From Lasiosphaeria ovina (lineage: Eukaryota; Ascomycota; Sordariomycetes; Sordariales; Lasiosphaeriaceae): a stretch of DNA of 64,000 bases. A program made the translations under genes and the position numbers. The first letter of the stretch is position 1. Each line of letters opens with the position of its first letter. This document shows positions 32,025-42,992 of this stretch, piece after piece. The stretch spans positions 6,696,001-6,760,000 of the forward strand of contig JAULSN010000001.1 of NCBI GenBank assembly GCA_033439765.1, in the 5' to 3' direction. Under the pieces are notes generated by a model. It was not told where the DNA came from. It made no database searches and saw only the letters and a list, made by a program, of their open reading frames with translations.

Positions 32025-32456
32025 TTAACTGAGTGGCGGAATGGGTATGTTGGTGTGGGAACCAGTCCTTGAGGTGGTGTCGCCTTTCTCTGACGATTGA
32101 GCATCCAGATTGTGCGTGTCAAACTGAAGGAGGTAATTCGCAGATAAGCAAGACAAGAATCGTATGGCTAGAAGACCGAGCACGTGTGACGAGGTCTCTA
32201 TTGTCTCTGTAACGGTGGACCATCATTAGACAAAAGATCGATGGGACGGAGCATGTTCTTCCAAGGTTTAGGAGGCCAAAAAGAAAGTAATTATCATTCA
32301 TAAAAGACCAATTCAATCTATACCGTGCAGTGGATCCCATTGTCGGCGCCCGCCACGCCTTACACACCAGCCCTAAGCACCAAAGTTGAGTGGCGACGAA
32401 GCCGCACGCCACCCCAAAAACTCCGGCGTCAGAAGACACAAAACACAAAACACATC
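32025..32456. other. Intergenic region between convergent genes
   Basis: A 432-bp gap with the 3' ends of the small secreted protein and the dehydrogenase. Nothing else seen. Confidence 0.5.
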
Positions 32457-33446
32457 TCAGAGGGTATACGCCTGCAGCTCGTTCTCGGTCCACTCCCACA
32501 GCTTCGCAGCGAGCTCATCGTTCGCATACGGCGAGTCCGACCCTTTCCGACCGAGGGGCTTGTAGTACGCACCGCTCTCAATGACATCCGGCGGCTGCGC
32601 GGTCGCCGCCCACAGGGGCCCGCGGACGGCGTCGGCGGGCGACGGGTAGAGGAAGTGCAGGGAATTGACGACGGCGCGCAGCGCGCGCGACTCGAGGTTG
32701 TTGGCGAGGCCGGTGCTCGCGAGCCCGGGGTCGACGGCGGCGACGCGCAGCTGCGCGGGGTAGCGGCGCGCCAGCTCGCGCGCGAACAGCAGGTTGGCCA
32801 GCTTGCTCTGGCCGTAGCGCGGCAGCGCGCCGAGCGCCGCCTGCTCCGTCTTGAGCCCGCTGAACATGATGCCGGCCTCGCCGGGCGCGCCGCCGGCCTT
32901 GGGCGCCTGCGTGTGGCCGACCGAGGAGAGCACGACGACGCGCACGTCGGGGTGCGCGGCGGCGGTTTGGAGGAGCATGGGGAGGAGGAGCTTGGCCAGC
33001 AGCGCGTGGCCGAGGTGGTTGGTGCCGAACTGGATCTCGTAGCCGTCGGCGGTGAGGCCCGGCGGCGTGGACATGATGCCGGCGTTGAGCATGAGGATGT
33101 CGAGGCGCGACCCGGGGGTCTCGGCGGTGACGCGCTGGGCGGCGGCCCGGACCGAGGCGAGTGACGCGAGGTCCAGCTCGACCGTCTTGATGACGGTCCG
33201 GTCGCCGTCCTTGGCGTTGGGCTCGAGGTCGAGCTGCGCGTTGATGTCGGCCAGGGCCTGGGCGGCGCGCTCGGGGCTGCGCGCGGCCAGCCAGATGAAG
33301 GCTGGCCTGCCGTACCGCGCCAGGTCCAGCACCGACTGCTTGCCGAGGCCGTTGTTGGCGCCCGTCACCAGAACGACCTTGCCCGCGAGGGAGGGCACGT
33401 CCTTTGACGGAGTGAACTTGATGCCGCGGCCGAAGAAAAGGTCCAT
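32457..33446 (-). CDS. Short-chain dehydrogenase/reductase (retinol dehydrogenase / WW-oxidoreductase-like)
   Basis: A single-exon gene of 329 residues starting at the ATG at 33446; the open frame extends upstream without a better start. The Rossmann core has the nucleotide-binding motif TGANNGLG near residue 28, Leu-Asn-Ala-Gly-Ile further on, a Ser-Ser-Val catalytic-serine strand, and the Tyr-x3-Lys pair in YGQSK. The Arg of the Ala-Ala-Arg-Ser block after strand 2 suggests NADP(H). This is the classical/extended SDR group that acts on many alcohols and ketones; the substrate cannot be read from sequence. It is strongly GC-rich. No pathway partner is obvious beside it. Confidence 0.9.
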   Translation of the reverse strand: MDLFFGRGIKFTPSKDVPSLAGKVVLVTGANNGLGKQSVLDLARYGRPAFIWLAARSPERAAQALADINAQLDLEPNAKDGDRTVIKTVELDLASLASVRAAAQRVTAETPGSRLDILMLNAGIMSTPPGLTADGYEIQFGTNHLGHALLAKLLLPMLLQTAAAHPDVRVVVLSSVGHTQAPKAGGAPGEAGIMFSGLKTEQAALGALPRYGQSKLANLLFARELARRYPAQLRVAAVDPGLASTGLANNLESRALRAVVNSLHFLYPSPADAVRGPLWAATAQPPDVIESGAYYKPLGRKGSDSPYANDELAAKLWEWTENELQAYTL

Positions 33447-34694
33447 GTTGGCGAGAGGCGCTGGGTTATGCTGCGTGTGGTGTGAGACGCTTTGAGTGCT
33501 GGTGTCAGAAGCGTTTCGGAGGCTGGAAATGTTCAAGAGAGCAAAACTCACAGACACTGAGAGGAGAGGAGGGAGCGAGGTCGTTGAATATGTGCACGGG
33601 ATTGGAGGCACGGAATTGAAGGCCCGGGTGAGATAATATCGCGGGATTCGGAGTTCGACGGGACGTCAGTGCTTTATAAGCCCTATATACGCGCAAGGGC
33701 TTCGTGGACAAAAGCAGCCAATTGGCACCCTCATTCCTCAGAGGGGAGTTCCAACAGTTCATTTTGCTAACACTAGTTGTGGGCTGGGTGTCGGCCGGAC
33801 TGTCGAGCAACCCCTGTCCCGCAGCGGCGGACAGTTGTTGGACTCCGGTTGGATTCAAATTCGGCTTGGCAGTCCACAACAGGATAACAATGTCTAACAG
33901 GACGAGCTACGACGGGGCGAAGCACAATTTCGGGGTCTGCAGAGGCCACGTCGGTGCGTGGGAAGGATCCGTGGTTTATCGTCTGTAGTGCTTTGCATGA
34001 TTAGCTATCTAATTACCCACTCTGAATCATCCTATTTAATCCTTACTACGTTTTTGCCTGTGGATTGGCCAGCTCGCGCCATCTCGAGAACACTACCTTT
34101 GCAACTCCCAACCTGCGACTTTATTGGGTTTGGATTAGGCCGTTACAAAAAAACTCTACAGCCACGCTCGCGATCCTCCGTCACAACACCTCTAATTGTA
34201 GCTACGGCTGGCGGCCCGGGTTGACTACTGGATTTGGCAGCTGTTGGGCGGTTCTAAGACGTGAAACTAGCCACTGGAGTTAGACTGGGCAGGTAGCGCG
34301 GAACTATAACACGAGACAGCCTAGCCGCCGTTGGCTCTCTCCATCAATCGACCTAATCTTCAGCTTTTAGGTCCTGTAAGGACAGGATCCAGTGCAGAAA
34401 GTCATGAATCAGGATGGAGAGGGAATGGCAGCCCTACGCCTCCGCCAGGTTTTGAGACCTATTATTAGTGAGATACAACTAAGCCATCATGTTACTTCCT
34501 GGTGAAAAGCTGCAGGAAAGGTGACTTCCAAGGCCCCTGATTTCTGGTTTATATCCCCTGTCAAAATCCACTGCAAAAGTCACCCACCCAAATCTGAAAC
34601 TCGGTGGAGGTGTAGAGCTCGCCAAGGGCCGCGCAATTGAAGGGACGCCAGCTAGCTCTTTGATAACTAGATCTTATGCGACTACCAAACCACC
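33447..34694. other. Intergenic region
   Basis: About 1.25 kb with no gene I can support. It holds the promoter of the dehydrogenase and the 3' flank of the trypsin-like membrane gene. Confidence 0.5.
33673..33678 (-). promoter_or_regulatory. TATA-like box upstream of the SDR gene
   Basis: TATAAA on the minus strand, about 227 bp before the start codon at 33446, with a second TATATA-like run about 10 bp further upstream. Confidence 0.3.
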
Positions 34695-37600
34695 CTATTC
34701 TAGCTCGCTGACCGGTGCCAATCTCGTTGGACGTTGCGCTGGTGATTCTAGAGCAACGACTTTCAGTCCCGGTTGTTCTAGAAGAGATGGAATATAAGCC
34801 GTCGGGGGGTACGGTTGCGGGGGTTGGTGTGTTGAACCTAGAGAAAGATACGGCGTCCTTAATTGCACGTCGTATGCCTCAGGAGTGCCTCCTCCAGTAT
34901 GATAAGCAGGACTGCTCCCCGTCGACGGCATGCCCATCGGTGATGGTGAATAGGCATAACCGCCACGGCTCCACGTTGACGGCGTCTGACTGCTGGGAGG
35001 GCCGATTGATGAATCTCCAAAGGATGAAGGCCCCGGCGACAGAGGCCGAAGTAACGGGGCTCCCTGAATGGATGGCGCGGCTTGGACCTTGAGGTTTTCC
35101 TTTTCCAATGGGCCGCGAATCCAAGACAAAATGCGTTCCTCATTCATACCATCAGCAGAAGGCTGGGGCGGCAATGGTCCGGAGCGGAACATCTTCCGAC
35201 GTCTGAGAAGTAGGAGAGTGATCATCGGACTTGTAAAGAAAAGCACAGAAATTGGCCAGAAGATGGCAACAGAGTCGAAGATGATGGTCGTCACAACTGC
35301 TGGGACGTATCCAAGCACATCTTGATCTTCGCAAAGATTAGTGAGGGTTACGCACTGAAGTGGCTAGGTTGAAGCGATGGTTGAGAAAAGACATACCGAA
35401 TCTGTGACATACAGCAACATACGTCACTGCTGCAACAAGATCAAATCCAATGATTGGTAGGAGCAAAAGCAACACGGTGGAAAATTCACTAGCTCCCACG
35501 GGGAATGTCCATCGCGTCCATCCACCTCGGATGGATATTATATAATATGAAGAGACAAAGAGCGGGAAAGCGGCCACAGAGGATGCTGCGGATGGCTTTG
35601 TATCTGAAAATGTAGATGGAACGTCAGCTTCAAGGTAACAAGGAACTCATGGTTTGCTTGTGCTTACTGCTAATGTTTGCATGGCCTTCGAGATAGTAAG
35701 CCAAAAGGATTGGTCGTCCGAAAACAACCAGAACAAACAGGGGTATTCCAACGGCTATGTAGAGCAGAGTCCTAGTAATACGGCCCAACAATCGTCGTGG
35801 GTCCTGCAATACAACCTTGTATTGGCGGACGAGGTAGTTAAATAAGACCTCGAGCGACATCGGTGCACCGGAGATGGCGCCTGCAACTGCGCCAATGGAG
35901 ATAGTAATTGGTCCGTCGGGGTCAGCATAGATGGACTCCCATGCATACGCAGCAAGAACACCGCCAAGAACGGTGGAGATGATGATGTACACTGCAAGTA
36001 CAACATGGTGCCAGAACGGTTTCCCGTTGGGCCTTCGATCCACCTTGAAGGGGAATACCTTCAAGATTGAATTATGGATTCGGCCTAACTCTGCAAAGGG
36101 AAACGATCATCAGCACAACAGATACAGCAAAGGACTTCCATTACGATGCAAGTAATGGGTTATACCTTGTGTTGCCTCCATTGTCTCAGGCATATGTGGC
36201 ATGTGAATTATTGCGCTATTTGACAAGGGGTTACCCATGCCGACAGAACCAGGTTCGTTCGGATCCCTGCTGCTACCATCTTCCGGGTTCGAAGGACCTG
36301 ACTTGCCGTGGTTAAATGCCGGGCTGTTTTTGTAGCGACGGTAGAGCTCCCGGAGACGTATAAACTGGCTGGACAACTCGAGCAGGGGTGGACAGGGGTC
36401 GTCAAAAATTGACCTCCCGCATTCCGATAGGAGCTCCGAAAATGACCGAAGGTCTTGAACGCTTGTACTACCGGAAAATTCTTTCACGATGTCGCTCAAA
36501 GCTGTAGCAAAGGGATCGCCGGGAAATCTTGATAGGAATTCTACCGACAGCGCCTCTGCGATGGGATACTGCTCCCTCGAGAAGTTCGATCTTTTGAGAT
36601 AATTTGAATGGTCGAGAAGAGCCAGAAGCGGAGAAGGCAGCCCAACTCGACCAGGCTTTGGAAGAGCTGCACTGATATTTGCGAAGTCTCTGGTCAGCAG
36701 GCTGACGTGTGCCCTCCCTTGAGAGCGGCCTATGATTTGGCCAACAACTTTTGGGTCATTCGGGTCCTCCACGTCCAGAACCCAGGATCCTGAATCGCCT
36801 AAACGAAGACCTGTGAGATGCGCGGCCGTTAGTTGAGTTGCGCAACAGCACTAGGTACCTAAGTAGGGCAGGAATTACCAGGGCCGCTCTTGCTCATGTA
36901 CGTAGTCCAGATCTCTTGCACGATGCCATCTCCAACAAGGAACGATGGACCCAAGGACATGGTCCCGGACTGTGGACGCGTGACTCCGGCGACGACGGCA
37001 ACAGCGCATCCGGACGGCGACTCACATACATTGATGATATATTTCTTGTCCCCATGGGAGGGAAAGAATATGTTCGGCAATTGTCGGCGGTGATCCATGG
37101 GCATCAACTTCCAGTCGTCCCCTTCAATGACCGCTAAAGATCGGTTATTCGGGAAGCTCCGTTCCCTGTACTCGGAAATCTCTTCCGGGGCTCGGTCTAG
37201 AAAGAATCCTTCCCTTGTTTCGGTTGAGATTTCCGAGAAAGCCGAGTAATCATCTTGATCAAAAGTCAACACCCACGCAGGTTCCACGTTTTCCGGAAAG
37301 TCAGACTCCGCGAGATTATCGGCCTGGTTTTCCAAAAGGCTCTTTAACTTTTCCTCTACCACTGGCTGGTATTTATCAGGAAGATGAGATGTCGTCATGG
37401 CGTATATATTGCCGTCGACTTCAACGAGCCCCCCAATCGTTGAAAACTTCTCAGAACCTGTGGAGGGTTCAAGAACTGCTCCGCAGTACGTGTCCCCGTT
37501 CCCTTGGAGTTGGAGAACATGGTGATCAGCGGCTAGGCGAGAAATCTTCATGGCCTCATAACAGAGCCCCCATGGTTCGTAGAGATATCTGTAACGCGTC

Positions 37601-38566
37601 TGTGACATCACCTTATGGAATAATTTGATATCGGCTGTGTTGGTCAGGCCCTCGATACAGATGTAAGCTTTAGAAGCACCTGAGGATTCATGCTGTGGTT
37701 CAAAGTCTACCAAGTGGTGTCTGCATCTCGGAAGCTCCTTGCCAAATAATGTGATTTGGTCTTTGATGGGGCTCAGAAATGCCGAGAAGGCACGTAACTT
37801 GCTAATCTCGGCGTTGCCCACGGGAATAGGCCGTGCTATCAAGTCTTTCTGGCTCACGAGGTTCAGTGTTGCAAGCCTCTGTAGCCTGGTCATCGGAACT
37901 GAAACGGGAATGTTGCTGTCCACATCTCCAGCGGATCGTATTCCCGCGAAAACTTCCTTGCCCTTGGCCTTACTCGAGGTTGAGGGTGGCTGAGCTTCGG
38001 CAACCTCGAGCAAAGGGTCCAGTGCACGAGCAGTCTCTGGTACGGACTGTTCACAAGCACTGCTGGACGACGCGCGTGTTGAGGCGCCCGTCGTTCCTGT
38101 ACTGTGGCTGGACGCTCTTGTGTCGTCATTGACATGGACCCCCGAATCTTGACTATTGTGGGTCTTCTGTAAGTCTATCCCATCCTTGACTGCCGTGTCG
38201 TTTATTGTCGTTATTGTGGGGACTGTTGGTGGATGGGGCTTGTTTGGTTCGGACAAGTGCCCGCTGTCATTCTTGGCCTCTTCGAGTCTCGGTCTTATCC
38301 AAGAGACAGTGCGTCGGGAGGATAGAGACGCGGGCGTTTTGAGGGCGCGGAACTTCAAGATCCAATCTCTCAACTCTTTCGTTTTCGGTGCGCCATCGCG
38401 AATGGCTTGATCTCTCGCGCGGAGGGCTGGGGCGTTCTGCGTGGAGTACGCAGATCAGGTTAGCTGAGTTATAATGCAGCGGTGCCGAGAGCGAAAGAAA
38501 ACGAAAACCGACCTTGATGATGCTTGAAGGGGGCCTGGTGATGGTCAATGTGGACGTTTCCGCCAT
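34695..38566 (-). CDS. Trypsin-like (possibly inactive) segment fused to a multi-pass membrane region
   Basis: The start is 38566. Exons are 38566-38513, 38436-36879, 36810-36166, 36090-35668, 35603-35397 and 35326-34695; all phases match, giving 1172 residues. Residues about 40-200 are Ser/Thr-rich and probably disordered. A segment at about 330-600 resembles chymotrypsin-fold proteases: Thr-Thr-Ser-His near residue 369 and Gly-Asp-Ser-Gly-Ser-Trp at about 542-547. No signal peptide is present, so this part faces the cytosol. The expected Asp is not obvious, so activity is uncertain. Several hydrophobic helices lie between about 770 and 1010, then a polar Pro-rich tail. Comparable trypsin-like modules occur in other fungal proteins of unknown role. 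The gene is divergent from 38978-40263. Confidence 0.8.
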
Positions 38567-38977
38567 TGCGATCGAGAGTTTGCAATCGCCCGATCCATTG
38601 CCCTCAGGCAAATGGAGTTTCGGAGGCTGTGGGAGGGTGTCGAAGACGCGGTAATCCCCGCGCTTCCCCGACAGTCGACATCAGAGCCTTGCGCGAGGGA
38701 AATTGTTGGATTTTTGAGGTCCAGGCCAAGCCCGGAAATCGCCGGCAGTCTGACCTGCAGGCGCATGCGGGCCAACCTTTTGGGTCTAGGCCATGACAAC
38801 CCCTCTTTTTCAGGGTAAAATGGGGTCCCCGGCTGGGAGGTCCCCAGGACTTACCTTAATACTTGACAGACAATCAGACTGTTGCATTGAACGGTATTTT
38901 GGGCCTACTTTGGAGCCAGCTTTCCAACAGAAATCAACTCAGCCGCACAAGTCACATGACGAAGTCCGCTTCTGGAG
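38567..38977. promoter_or_regulatory. Divergent promoter region
   Basis: The 411 bp between the start codons of the trypsin-like membrane gene and the single-pass membrane gene must hold both promoters. No repeat or open gene is seen. Confidence 0.4.
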
Positions 38978-40263
38978 ATGGAATTGGGGGCCGGAGGATA
39001 TAACCTGGGCCGCTGGAAGATAGCAACGGCATCGGGGGAATTGTCGAAAACGTCTGACGTTGTCGACGGCATTCGCAAAACAAATGACTCTGCATGGCAG
39101 AAATATGAGCGCGAGAAGATGACAGACATCGCCGACACGATATGGGGCAGGCTAGCCGACGCGGAAGGGATAAGGAAGCGAGACGAAAGCCTGGAGGGAT
39201 ACTTGAGCTATTGCGAAAGAGAGGTGGAATTTGCACGCAGGGGCACACTCACGGCACGCGAAGATCTGATAGAGGCAATTGAGTGCTTGAAATCACGCCC
39301 CAGCGAGCCCAGAGCCAATTTCAAAGAGGGCAGGAGCGAGCCGCTTCCACTTCCTTTGGCGGTCCGGCTGATGTATGGGACGGCATGTCTGTCGCCTGGC
39401 ACTGTGGGGGGCGACATCTTTCGCCCGATCTGGAAGGAGTCGGAGACACTGGCAAGCTACATGAAACGCATCTACCCGCGCTCGACAGATGCTGTCCTGG
39501 ATTCTAGAACCGTTCGAGTGCACAAGCTGTCGATGAGCTATCTGGCGTCGTTTGCCACTGTCGATTTGAGGTGGACGAACCAGCTGACCGACCACCTCAT
39601 CTTGCTTAAAGGAGATGGCTGGAAGTCGCTCTACCTCTTTCGCCATCCCGCTTTTCTTCGACACTCGCTCCAGCTTCTTGGGGGCAATAACCCGGATCTA
39701 GATTACTCTACGGCCCAGGCACTCTCACTGTACGTTCTGATCTTGACCTCTCAGTCTCCCATAACGCGAGTAGCCAATAACTGATACATCGAAACAGCGG
39801 CTGCCTTCCCCCAGGATTGCTCCGAGAAACCCTCATGACATACGACCTGCTCTTTCCTGACGCGGGAGACGGCCAGTCGCGGTCCATCCTCGAACGAGAA
39901 GTTGCGCGCCACCAACTAGACCCTTCCTTCCTCGAGCCGTCACGCCTCCAAGCCGAGCACCACAACAACTACCGAGACGCCTTAGACCCGGCCGATGTGA
40001 GGAGTCTCTATGAAAAGTACTCCTACTGGGGCGACCGCCTATACGATCTCTGGAAGGAAGCCGACGACCCGACGCCCGTGACGGCAGTCGAGCGCTGGTC
40101 CGAGGCGAGAAGAAACCCCCGCTTTACCTACTGGTGCACCGTTGTCTCGGTCAGCATTGCCATCGCCTTTGGAATGGCTGCGACGGCATTGGGTGCCATC
40201 CAAGTTTGGATCTCTTACTGCGGCTGGGTTGATGATCCCACAAAGCCTCTGTGCCGCACGTAG
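38978..40263 (+). CDS. Uncharacterised fungal protein with one C-terminal membrane helix
   Basis: Exons are 38978-39729 and 39798-40263 with a 68-bp intron; phases match, giving 405 residues. Residues 1-250 are mostly helical and charged. Around 255-275 a Leu-Pro-Pro-Gly-Leu-Leu block leads into Leu-Leu-Phe-Pro. One strongly hydrophobic helix lies at about 364-389, followed by a 16-residue tail with two Cys, so it is likely a tail-anchored-type membrane protein. I recognise no catalytic motif. Its head-to-head pairing with the trypsin-like membrane gene suggests, but does not prove, a shared membrane role. Confidence 0.75.
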
Positions 40264-40434
40264 AGAGTGAGTTCATGCAGCTGAGCTCAATGAGCACAGA
40301 CACTGCCTTTCAGAACTGACCGCACCAAGGCGGTTTCATTGATACTTGTTACTATACTGCTGCCGTGCGCATTCCGTTCAGTCCAGGGCATCCAGGCACC
40401 CACGTCTCCCGCGATAATCGCATACAACACACCC

Positions 40435-40757
40435 CTAGTAGTGGCAGCTGCACACGCACACCCCCTTGTTGGGAGCGCTGGTTTCGTCGCACTTGTTTTT
40501 GATATTAATTAGCTTCACTGGACAGGATATCGAGGAGTACAGAAAGGGGGTGGAGGAACGTGAGTCAGAAATACCCAAGAAGCACTGCAGTTGATCGACT
40601 GCGATCCCGCTGCGCAAGCTGCGGGACAAGGGTTGCCGTGAAGCGGGTTGCAGCTGTACGACCTCGCCTCGAGAGCACGGCCAGGGTCGGGGCTGGGTGC
40701 CGGAGCGGCGAGGGCTGATGTTGCCAGGAGCGAGACGAAAAAGATGGAAGATTTCAT
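40435..40757 (-). CDS. Secreted cysteine-rich peptide, defensin-like layout
   Basis: The start is 40757. Exon 1 is 40757-40575, the intron is 40574-40492 (83 bp), and exon 2 is 40491-40435; phase 0, 79 residues. Residues 1-18 are a signal peptide. A Pro/Ala-rich propeptide ends in Glu-Ala-Arg at about residue 33. The mature part (about 46 residues) has eight Cys in the spacing C-x7-C-x3-C-x8-C-x4-C-x10-C-x-C-x-C, ending His-Tyr. The C-x3-C pair and the late C-x-C are the marks of cysteine-stabilised alpha-beta defensins, and plectasin-type fungal defensins also have a propeptide and end in C-x-C-Tyr. Membership is inference from spacing only. The intron has a GTATTT donor and a GCTAAT branch site; without splicing the frame ends early and loses the last Cys residues. 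Confidence 0.65.
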
Positions 40758-42992
40758 TGTTGCGTTCTTTTCTGCTTGCTCTCGGTGATGGTGTCAAGGC
40801 GTAATGAGATATGCTTGGCTTACTGGCTTTTGGTATTATAATTGCCATGGAGATGGTAGACGCAACGCACCTTTTGTAGGCTTGGAAATCGGTCCAATAC
40901 GGCACCGCAACATACAGCGTCTTACATCTAGAAACAGGGACAGTGTAAAAATTAATAACCAGCGCGGGACCCGGAGCAAAAGGCTTATCCGAGTGGTGGC
41001 GTCGACAATTAATTATTCTCCCGGTCATTTCGTTCTCAGTGATGAGGGGTAGTAAGCAATACGACATTCCATCACACAGCCTCAGACCGCGGTAATGGAT
41101 GCGACGCTGTCTCTACTAGTTCAAACACGCGACTCGAGCCCTGCCAATGCCTGCGGGGGACTCTTTCCGAGACGTCTTGGGATTTTGCCTTCCGGGTTGT
41201 GCCTGAGGAAGTTCGGGATCCTACCTTGCGCCCTCCTTCACACGGTAATATGGTGGCGGTCGCATGTATACCTAACGTACATGGCCCTGCGAAAGAGCGA
41301 TCCTGTGCAGACAGACATTTGGTACGCTTTATGTACCCTGGGCGAAAACTTTGATCTTACATGGCGGCGGTAAGGTTCGTAAGCCGGCCGGTATGACTCT
41401 ATTGGAGCATGGCCGTTCAATTGTTTTGACTTGTTGCTGTACCGCGGCAAATTCCTGTGTCAACCATTAATATGCCCGTAGTGATGGGTATAAGCTATTT
41501 CACTTTTGTGATAAATCTAACTGTGGAAGTCCCTCCTTAAGCCAGCAAGTCTTATTGAAGCAGACGAAATAATACATACCTAACGTACTTAGTGCTACCC
41601 AGCCGCCTACGCCAACCAGCGAAGAGGACGCCGATGGCATCCGCGTTGGTATAAATGTTGTCGGTAACCTTCTCTAGCCTGTCGTAAACCTTATGACGAG
41701 TGTTCATCTATGTATGGGACTTGAGTCTTACTACACGTCACGTAGCATATTGAAGAGAGGATACGTAGATCCCTTAGGGAAGAGGGTTGTTGATTCTCCA
41801 GTAGTGTTCGGTAGAGCCGACTGATGACGCTCCCGACCATATCCTGAATAGAACATTATGACCAATCTCGTTGCTTTGGTGCTGGTTAGATGCTCCTCCT
41901 TACGCTGGTTTCTTTTCACATTGCTAACTATACCCCCGTTCAACATCTTATAGGCACACTTGGCAATATCATTCAAGGAGTCGCGGGTCTAGTTAACGTT
42001 AATATTAGCGGACGTGATGTTTATACCCGTAAGAACGGAACCGCGCGTTGTCGTTGTGATAGCCATGGTGCCGTCGCTGTCCAAGGTATATTCCTCTCCG
42101 CTCTCACTATTTCTAGAAGTGGTATTCACAGTGTCTTATGCGTCGTCTACATGATTATGATCGACGCCTAGGGAGGGTGTGCTTCTTCCATTCGTGATTT
42201 TCAACTTTGTTTTATAGCCCCCCTTGAACCAGGTTAGCCCAAGTAAGCGCCTCCTTAATTACGTGTCCTACTAATAATATTTCCTCCCACGGCTCGCCTT
42301 TGTACTCTTTTGGCGGGCCTGGTGGAAGACGGAACTTCCACCTCCTATTTCTGCATATTTATACAACCAGAGAAGTATCGGATGACCTCGGACGAGTCGG
42401 AGAAGGCATTTAGTTAGAAAACCGTTGCAAAAGGGGGTTGACGAACCAGCTTATCCCCTAAACCTACTTAAGGTATAATAACGGCCAAGAAGAATAACAA
42501 TACTTATTATCCGTTTATAATGGCTTAGTAACCCGCCTCGATGTGTATATCTAGGGTAATTACGCTTATACAGCCTCCTCATTACTCTAAGCTTATTCCG
42601 ACGCCATACTCACTATCTGAGATTCTTTCCCACAAAGGTCTTCCGCCTAAAGTAAATTGCATACCCCTGGTTGGGGTGTTCAATAGCCTGTCGCCCGCCC
42701 GGCGCCATTTTCACGTTTCAGAAAGGAGGCGGGAGCCTAATTAGATTCTCCATCCAACCCGAGTCGCGATCTAGGTTTCCACTGAGCAGCCGACCCACCG
42801 GCATGTCACGGCAGCGACGCACTGGTGGCACGATCAACCTTGTATAACGGAAGTCTCCACGCGATGGCCATCATGTATTTGAGTTTCGCCAGAGCTATCC
42901 CATTACACAAACCATGTCATGACGTGAGACGATACGACAGACCGTCGAGCAGACCACCCTCTCACCACGCATGGCAGGACCTTGGACACATT
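40758..42992. other. Long intergenic region, partly TA-rich
   Basis: About 2.2 kb. From roughly 41400 to 42650 the sequence is rich in TA dinucleotides with only short, unconvincing frames, which fits repeat DNA decayed by RIP. I cannot identify the original element. The start holds the promoter of the cysteine-rich peptide. Confidence 0.5.

Noticed and set aside
32325..33164. A plus-strand frame over the short-chain dehydrogenase
   Set aside because: Antisense shadow; the SDR motifs are all on the other strand.
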